A DNA stretch of 64,000 bases, from the NCBI RefSeq assembly GCF_027579695.1, contig NC_083596.1, forward strand, positions 14,331,798 through 14,395,797, given 5' to 3'. The position numbers were made by a program, and so were the translations under genes. Positions 45,534 to 54,500 of this stretch are shown piece after piece (within the stretch, counting starts at the first letter, position 1; each line of letters opens with the position of its first letter). This stretch comes from Neoarius graeffei (Eukaryota > Chordata > Actinopteri > Siluriformes > Ariidae). The notes under the pieces were generated by a model that worked only from the letters and a program-made list of their open reading frames with translations, ran no database searches and had not been told where the DNA came from.

Positions 45534-48500
45534 CACACACACACACACACACACGTACGTGTGTTGTGGCTATACTGTTATACTTGTACTCATCCATCTT
45601 GTAACTGTCCGATAACCTGAAAGCAACACCTCATGAGCACCATCACTGCCTAATGCATAGTAATATGCATCTTGAAACTGGTTTTGTGTACAGATCTACT
45701 GTATGCAAAACAAATGTGGTTTAAATGTACAAAATTTATTAAATTTTGATTCACCGTTTAACTTGAGATAAGTGGGCTTTTCCATCATTGTTTTTTTTAT
45801 TTTTCATGTATCAAGAAAATTTGACATATTGACATGTAAATTAAACACACATCACACAATAATATATTTTAACATATTAAATGCATTTCTTATTTCTTAT
45901 CTATTCAGCACATCAGCTTAAATGAACAAGAAAACATCCTAGATGTGCTAAAACAAATGTTTGCTTCAAAGAAGAAAAAATTAATTTAATTAACAAATAC
46001 GCAATGCCCTTCAGTGTGTTAGTCCACAAGCCCTGGTCTACAAGACTTTCCAGGTGTTTTTATATTCTGGCATTTGAGGTCTGCATTGCCTCCTTGGTTG
46101 TGTTACAGAGTGATTGCTGAGGACACTTCTGAAAACACTGAAATAGTGTCGTTTGTTTTCGTTTCATGATTTCGCAAGCTTGACTGAATGCTAGATAATG
46201 CCGCGTGGTCTGTCATGACTGAATAAGCACTGTTGCTTAGCAACTAGACCCCTTCGCATGTTTGTAAACAAACCGACCGTTGCTAGGATGCGCGCGCAGC
46301 CTGGACTCAAACAATGGCGCTGCCCATAGACCGGCATTATGAGCTGTCAGATTATGCAAAACAATTGTCGTTACAAGATCGAGAATGCTACATAAATAAG
46401 TTAACTCTAACAAGTGGACATCGCTACCGGATCCGTATTTAATTAAAGAGTGGACGGACGATGTTAGTAAGTTCCCTGGTATACAATGGCCAGATATATA
46501 CTCGTACCTTATTGACAAGACTTCAGTGTACACCCACGAAAAACTTCGTGCCTACATCATCCAACATATCCACAATGATAGTGTAAAGAGTGCAGCTAAG
46601 AGAAATCAGAGCGCGTAAAAAGCGAGCGGCAGAGAGCAGAAATGAAACTGAACGGGGCGGGAGCTAGGTTAGAGCGGTCAACGTAAGTTGGCATTTAGAG
46701 TGAGGCCACACAATTTTACCTTTCCATCCTTGCTTTAAAATTGTGATTTTCGGCATACACAAATAATGATGGCACAAAATCTGGACTGCTTGAGTCAAGC
46801 GAGACCTCTCCTACAAACAAAATTGCATGCAAAGCTAAGTTAACATGCTAACAATATTCATTACATTGTGTAACAATGACCCAGCTAATCAGACAAACGC
46901 TACCAAAGTATTTTGCTACATCAATAAAGGAAGACTAGAAAGAATAAAAAAGAAAGATTTAATAAATAGCCTGATCTTACCTGTGATGAAGTGGGCGCTG
47001 CAAACCCGCGCATTTTTGATGGTGCTTTCATCCCAGTCTACACGTTTGATGGCTTGTAGCCATAGACGTCGGCGATTTTTTTGGAATGGGTGAGATCCTG
47101 CTGGAATTCTGTACATTTTTAACCCCATCACTGCTACGATTCTGACACCCGACAACACAACAACTAGACATTTCTTCCAAATCTTTCTTCTCGTCTTTAC
47201 CGTCGCTGAGTCTTTTTTGGGTCCAGGTTGCGCGCGCAATTTCCTCTTACTTATTAATGACGTTTACTGCGAAGGGGTCTACAGACGGCTGGCTTGACTG
47301 ACATAGCAACAGTTGCTATGGGGAGCGGAGCTCCCGGAAGGGTCAATTCTCTGCTCTTGGATCAACTCGCAACGGCTTGAGTGCTGAGTCGGCTCTGTCA
47401 GCGTCTAATAAATGAAGCCCATAGGATTTGAATTGAAGAGGCGCTTGTAGCGCTCAAGCGCGTTTGGTGAACACAGGCATCTAGGAATGGAACTGTGGAA
47501 CATTCATCTGACAATGTTGACGTTGGTTTGGCCAGTTCAAATAACGAATATATTTTTCGGTAGGCGTATGCACATACGCAAATCACTGAGCTCTTCAGTG
47601 AGTATACGGAAATCGTTGAGCTTTTCCAGTGGGCATACGGCGTATACCTGCGTATCACGTAGACTACACCACTGATAAACGGGTATCTATTCATACAGTG
47701 AGATCGCCAAAGTTTAATAAACTGAAAATGCAATAACTGTAATTTTGAAGTAGATGATGTATAGGACATGTGTCGCTTGTGTCTTGTGACTTATTGTAAA
47801 AATGATATGATATAAAGGGTTCAAAATCGCATAGTTACAAATATAATAGTAACTTCATATGATAATATTAACCACTGGTTATTTCAGAGAGGAAAAAAAT
47901 GGGGACACTATTGCTTCCATTCGGGACAATACAACACAGAATTCGGGACCACTGGGGGACACAAAGAAAAATAGTTAATTTCGAGCCCTGATCACGGGTA
48001 TTTAATACACAAGTAATGCTGATTCTTGAGATCTATTCTGCTGCTACGCAGATACTTAATTCCATATAATCAATAAATGTTTCATTTAATCATGCATTTT
48101 ATCCATCTGGTTAAATGTTGAAGAAAAAAATAGCTTTGGTTGGAGGCTGAATGGATTTAAAACCCAAAAGCAAGAACATCACTGGCCATGCAATCTGAAT
48201 GAACTTTCACTAATGAAAGCTCTGCGAACCCAGTAAATCTTGACAATCTACTTGTATTAAAAATATATCCAGCAAGCAATTGGTGCCTATGAGGACAGAA
48301 AACCTAAAAACATTAACAAAGCCCTTGCTCAGGAATCCTTGTGCATAAAGTAGTTTCTTTGGACTGTTTCTTGCCCGCTCTTAAATCTTTATTAAAGAGA
48401 TTACCAGAAGACGCCCTTTAACAGTGTCATTTCTCCTTCGCTTTCTCTCTCTAATGGAGAGGCTGGTAGACTGCCAGCACGTTTTGTGCAGAATGCAGAA

Positions 48501-51500
48501 AAGGACCCATCATCATTCTATAATGCTCACCTGATTTACTGCATAGGAATAGGAGGAGAAAAAAAAAAAAAAAAAGAGCAGAAACACCCTCTAATGCTCG
48601 GACATGCTGCAGCGCTCTGTATGCATGAGCCTATGGCCATTTCTCAGGTGATAGGCATGCACAGTGCGAGCCCAAACACGCAGCAAGGAGCTGATTCATA
48701 ACCCTGTCCCAGAGGAGCTGCCTATATCAGACAGACAAATGCACTCTGAAGATAAGCACTGAAAGCAGGGGGATGATATCATCGGAATGGGAATGTAGAG
48801 TAGCATAACATAGTAGAACTCTGAGCCAAGGCTGATGCATGGTTTGTTTCATTTTTTTTTGAGGAGAGCCCGAGTACAAATCAGTAACTACTCCTCAGTG
48901 AAACATGCAGCCTTTCTTAAAAAACTTCCGTTACCAAATTTAGGATTCACACAAAGGTCGTACTCGCACTAGGACTGAGTGCCTTGCGCTGCTCCTGAGA
49001 ACAATCGGCCCCCTCCCTCGCTGGCCTGCGGTTTTTCCACGTCGCACTTTTTGTAAGCACACTCGGGACCGTACCATCACCCCGATGCAGCTTTACTCAC
49101 CGACAACTCATGTTCAACAACAAGGTGAGAACCAGACCCATCATTAACCCACATATTCTCCGATGAATTGAAAAGTGCAGCTATAGCGTTCATTTAGGCT
49201 CATGCACAGAACTTGAACAGCACCCAAATGCACCTCTTCCAAATGGTCCAAATGAACCACGCCCAGGTGCAGCAAGCCGTGATCACACTAAACCATCCCG
49301 GACACCGGGGGTCAAACGTACTGGGAGTCAGAGTACACCTTAATACATTTTTAGTGACAAAAATGTCCCATCTGGTGCAGTTTGCAACGTGGTCATGATT
49401 TAGCATTTCTGCTGCACCTAGCAGTATTAGCCCCTTTTACATAGCCTGGTCAAGGCAGGAATCTTGCTCTTTTACTCAGCCTTGCGTTCTGCCTCCGAGC
49501 GCAAACGACTTGTAGTAACAGCCAGAATCGCCGTCTGTGTGAAAAGGGACAGGCAGCACGGGGTGACAAAACCATCTCATCTACAGCGTCCAAGTTCCAC
49601 GTGCTTTTCTGCCTCAAATCGCTTCCTACTTCGTCACTTTCTATTCCAACATATTCCTGATCCATAAACAAGTTGCTCACACAAGTCTCTCTACTCCTCA
49701 CCTCCTTGTTACCTACCTCCCTCTCGTTTTCTGTAACACTTTTACTCCCCGAAAAGCCAGCTCAGTTTGTGCTCAAAAGACACAAACATGTCATTCATTT
49801 TGATGCTGTTACTACCCTTAACAGGCTTTCGTCTAAACGGGGGAACAGGGGCGCTGCGCCCTCTTACTCTCGGCGTGCGCCCCCTTACCGACTCCGTGAA
49901 AACATCCCAGCAACACTATGTGACAATGTGTCTGATCATCAAATACGTTATAATTGCTCCAAAAATATTCCAATCATAGTAGGTACACCGCCAGACGGCG
50001 CAAAAACAATCCGAATTGGCGTTTTCCAGACTGAGGTGCCATGTTGTTTACTTGTCGCGGCTGCTCTCGCGAGATTTGACATGGGTTACATACAAGGTCA
50101 GCTGACTTGTAGAGCGAGATTTCTCAAGACTGAATGACCTTTCACCCACCGGCGCGGGAGCTTTTGACAGAAGTAGCTCGCGAGTTGTTTTTGTTGACAC
50201 TTGGGCATTTAAAGATGTCTTCCCGCGGCACAAAGCGGAAGAAAGCCAAAGACTGTCCGGGGCAGAAGATGATTACTTCTTTCTTTTTCAATGTTGACAG
50301 ACAATTTGTTACAATTTCCCTCTCAGATAGCCTCAGAATGTCCCATTGGAGCATTTTTCAAAGGCTTTGCACGGCGGGGGGGAACAACCGGCACCATCCC
50401 CCCCGCTTCGTTCCCTTGCCATGGTGAGCGCCCTCATACTAAATTTTTCTAGAAAAAACCCTGCTTAAATACAAATTATTTAACAGAAGTGATTACATGT
50501 TGCATATGATGCTCAGTAACTTTGCTTGTGTTTGAAGAAAGGTATAAATATGAGGCCAAGAAAAGCACCTCAACATTCAGTTCACCCTCCGTTGTTTTAA
50601 AAGCAGCTCCAGCATTCTCAGGGTATTTGTATTTCCGATGTGTAGATACGTCACTCTAGACGAGCTCCTTTACGGCACATCACGCCTCTGTTTGCAGAAC
50701 ATCGGCTCAGAGTGTAAAAACACACCCTGGCACAGTTTCACACCAGCTTTATTTGGTTCTTTGTAAAATCACTAAAGCCGGAATCTTGAGGTGCCTTTTT
50801 TTTTTTTTTTACGCCAGTATCACGGAATCTCTGTGCAAAAAGGGCTACTGTGGTGAGGATACACCGGAGAAGATAGTGCCAATCACGTGCATTCATTTTT
50901 CAGTCTTTGTGCTGCAATACAGGTCAATGCTGCCAAAGCAGTTGTGCTACTGATTAATGATGCAAATTCATAGCAGTCCACCAAAGTTGAGCTTGATACA
51001 AATCTTCCTGTGCAAATGGCATTCGCGTTGATGCAAAACATCTAGTCACGGCAAACATGATTATGATTTCCTTCTTAAAAAGGTACAGCAGGAACAATCA
51101 TATCAATACCGGTGCTCCCAGATATCCTGGTTAAGTTTTAAGTGTTTGAGCTAAAAAAAAATATGGATTTATGAACTGCACATTTCAACTAGAATGACTA
51201 AAACTTTAGCCTGGTATCTTTAAATCATGCAAAAGTACTACCAGAGAACAAATACCAGCAGCAGGGTGGAAATCTCTACTGGGTGTGTAAAGTAGTCCGA
51301 CAGGCGAGGCTGGTCTAAGACTTGTGGAACTACACAGCAGGAAAGGGGGGAGGGGAAGGAAAAGGAGGGCATCACCATTACACCACTGCACGGGAATTCT
51401 CCCAGGTTGGGTGAACTGCACTTCCGAGTAACAGGAACAAGATGAGATGTCGAGCGGGAACCTTTTCTAGCGGGACTTCTTTTTTTTTTGCTCCCTCTGG

Positions 51501-54500
51501 AGAGACAAGTCGAATGGGACGGGACGGGACAGGATGAGCCTGTCCTTAAGTAAGAGAAGGAGAACCACCTCCTCGTGTCCCCCCTCTCTCTGAACTCTCT
51601 CACACACGCAGGGCTGCATTCCTCCCCCTGCGAGCTCAGCTGGCTCAGACCCAGCTGTACCCGCTGCCTCCTGGGTTCCTGCCGGCTGCATAGAAGGTTC
51701 TGGAAGGAAGACTTCAATAACTTGCAGATCTTCATCCATGTTCTCCAAGAGCGCCGTAATGGAAGTCTATAACTCCAAGTTCCAAGTCAATGGTTAAGAA
51801 CAGTATGATGAACCCCAATCAACTTGAAACCAAAGTAGAAAGTATCACTCAATATCGTACAGCTCTGCTGATTTTTAAATCGTTTATTCGTCTTCAGTAC
51901 CTGCTTTTTCATGGTCATGATCACAGTGGATCTGCAGTTTCTCCTAGGAACATTCTGGATAAAATACCAATCCATCGTAAGGCTCCCGCATCTACAGGTT
52001 TCATTTAATTACGTATTAAAATTGCACTTTCAGCTATTGGCATACCCTGACCAAAAAAAGGAAGCACTCAAAAAGCAAACCAGTAAAAAGTTAATTCTGC
52101 AAATCAGCACAAGCAAATGTGAATACTTATTTAATTTCTTCTTAAACTAGGGACTCCACAGACTTTGGGACACTAATATACCCCTTTTCCACCAAATCAG
52201 TTCCAGGGCTGGTTCGGGGCCAGTGCTGGTTCACAACTCGTTCAACTTGCGAACCAGCTGAGAACCAGTTTGCTTTTCCATAGCTCAGGGTGCTAAGGGG
52301 AGCCACGTCATTACGTCACTGTATACGTCAGTTACGTCGCTGCGTTTGCATAAACCTTGGCGCGAACATCGAAGCAACAACAACACGAAGAAGAAGCAGC
52401 AGCAACAACAATAATGGATGACTGCTGCTTTACTGCATCCAGGATATCTCGTCGCTTATTTAAAAATGGCACCCTCTCACGGTCTTGCTATTGTTGTTGG
52501 TCTTAACAACTCCACCCCCCGCTGACGTAAGCAGTTCTTTCCTCTAGCCCAGCAAAGAGCTGGTGCTACCCTGGAACCGGTTTCTCTGGCCCAGAGCCAG
52601 TTCTTTGTCAGTGGAAACAGAAAACCCAGTTCCAAACTAAGCACTGGCCCTGAACCAGCCCTGAAACTGATTTGGTGGAAAAGGGGTAATAGTAAGCCAG
52701 AATTATTAACAAAGTGATATAACGTTTAACACATTTATAACCTCAAGTGAGTAACAGCTTGTCGGTCAAGTTGAGCAACTAGTCAGTAGAAAACTGACAA
52801 CTTTTCCTGAGGGTAGTCGTGTTGAAATACAACAGGATAAGGCACTGAAAAAAATGGAAGTTGCTCCAAAACCATGTGTAACAACCTGACTTTTCATTTA
52901 ATGACTCGAAAAAGAACTCGCATATATTGTGATCGTCCTACAATATCACAATCAGGGACATTAAAGAGGAAAAAAGGTGAATGTTAACGTAATGAAACTA
53001 CCACCATGTTTTATGACCAGAATGGTTTGTTTTTACAGACTGGTAAACGGATACCTGGTGAACAGGTCAAACCAGACACCGACCCCTAATGATCGGACGA
53101 CAGCAAATTTGAAAAAGTGTACTTCACAGAAAGGCCACTTCTCACTCCACATCACACGTTGATCAGTGCTTAATAATGAAAAACTTCAAAAATACAAACA
53201 TGTCCAAGCATGTAATTCTCATCAGCAGTCAGCTCTTAACATCTCCTCTGTACAACCTCTAATCACACCACTTTCTCTTCAGTGCCCCAGATAGCTGAAA
53301 GTGACCCAACTTGCACCAACACATTCAAGCCTGTGCACTGGATCCGTGTTTAATTTAGAGCACAAGGTCCCTAAACGGTTACGCATCAGACTTCAGAACG
53401 CTGGAGTACCTGAGAAAGCAGGAGGAGTTGATGACTAGTAACTAGTCAGCTCATGACTTACAACCAACTCATTGACGAGTATAAAGGTTTACTGATGCAG
53501 TAATGGCAGCATGAAGCGAAGCCTAGGGCACTGATACTTTTAAGATCCAATATGGAGAGAATGGCATGCAAACTAAATGCGACAAATATAAGGAATCACC
53601 CTCTCTCATGCAGTGCGCTATACAGGCTCTACAATGTGGTTGCATTATTCACTATATGTTCACTTCATTATTGTATAGTTAACTGTAACTTTAGTATTCG
53701 ACCTCACTTGACATTTCGGTTTGAAATGTCAAAGCGAGCTAAAACCTTTCCGAAAACATTTAATCAGATGAAAAATTGTGACGTTGCATCCTAAAGCTAG
53801 AAAAAAAAAATGCTATGTAAAACGAAAGAACATTTGAAGACATTAAACTAAAATAGTGAAAATGTCTGGTGTCATGCTGTCCAGGTGAAAAGTGAGTCCG
53901 GTGAGGGTTAGCAAAACGGTGGAGTCTGACTTTACAGTTCTAGCTGATCTGCACTATTTTTAGCTCCAAGTGTACATCCTGGCTCGTCTCACATGGTACC
54001 TGGACAAGAAAAGTAACAGAACTGAGCCTAGGTGCTTATCTAAGGTTCAACTCATGCAATGGAAATTAAAAAATAAATAAATAATAAAAAAAAGTATAAT
54101 CAAGGAATGCGTTACAGTGATCCCAGCAGTAATTGAAAAAAATAGAGGAATGGAAGAAACTATCAGCAGGGGTCAAGGGGGCTGCAAGCCCCCTGAAGCT
54201 GTTGAGATTTTAACATTTAAAGATGTTATAGAACACATTTTTTACATAGATTTAACATAGAAAAGCAACAGAATTTAACAATAACGTGTATCTATTTGAT
54301 GCCATATTTTGTACTCAATGACATAAGTGGCAAAAAAAAAAAAATTATTTATAAAAATTAGATGAAAATGTAGCTTTGAAGAATATACTACTTCTAACCC
54401 GGACACTGTTCCGCTATCTCTTTTATGGACGATATCTTTTTTCCACGACATATTGAATTAAGTTCAACGCATTAGAAACAAAAGCACGAACGGAGTTAAA

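Larger units (their letters stand above)
46245..47281. mobile_element. THAP plus YqaJ/SWIM-gene element, internally deleted, 1.04 kb
   Basis: Perfect 14-bp inverted ends TAGACCCCTTCGCA (46245-46258, inverse 47268-47281), with TGTAAAC/GTAAAC just inside. It carries the start of one gene at each end, pointing inwards: a YqaJ/SWIM-type gene on plus from 46314 and a THAP exon on minus from 47171. From memory, ISL2EU-type transposons pair a THAP transposase with a YqaJ nuclease; the assignment needs a search. Target duplication not clear. Confidence 0.7.
42268..47674. mobile_element. Second hAT (CAGTGGTGTAG ends) inserted in the first, 5.4 kb
   Basis: Perfect 8-bp duplication ATAAACGG at 42260-42267 and 47675-47682; the empty site is present at 27137-27144 in the other hAT copy. 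Ends CAGTGGTGTCTATTTTT and (inverse of right) CAGTGGTGTAGTCTACGTG. No hAT transposase recognised inside; instead it carries the long-arm element and the THAP/YqaJ element. Confidence 0.9.
41399..47990 (-). mobile_element. hAT element (CAGGGCTCGAAA ends), copy 2, with nested hAT
   Basis: Perfect 8-bp duplication ATCACGGG at 41391-41398 and 47991-47998. Own sequence is 41399-42267 and 47675-47990, reverse complementary to 26833-28228; the rest is a later insertion. Small differences: this copy lacks the SINE and the repeated CCGTTATCCAT block of copy 1. In ywhae intron 1. Confidence 0.95.

Noticed and set aside
51238..51735. 165-codon minus-strand frame in ywhae intron 1
   Set aside because: Low-complexity Ser/Arg/Pro text in a GC-rich island, overlapped by another open frame on the same strand, no domain, no clear splice sites; kept only as a note under the intron entry.
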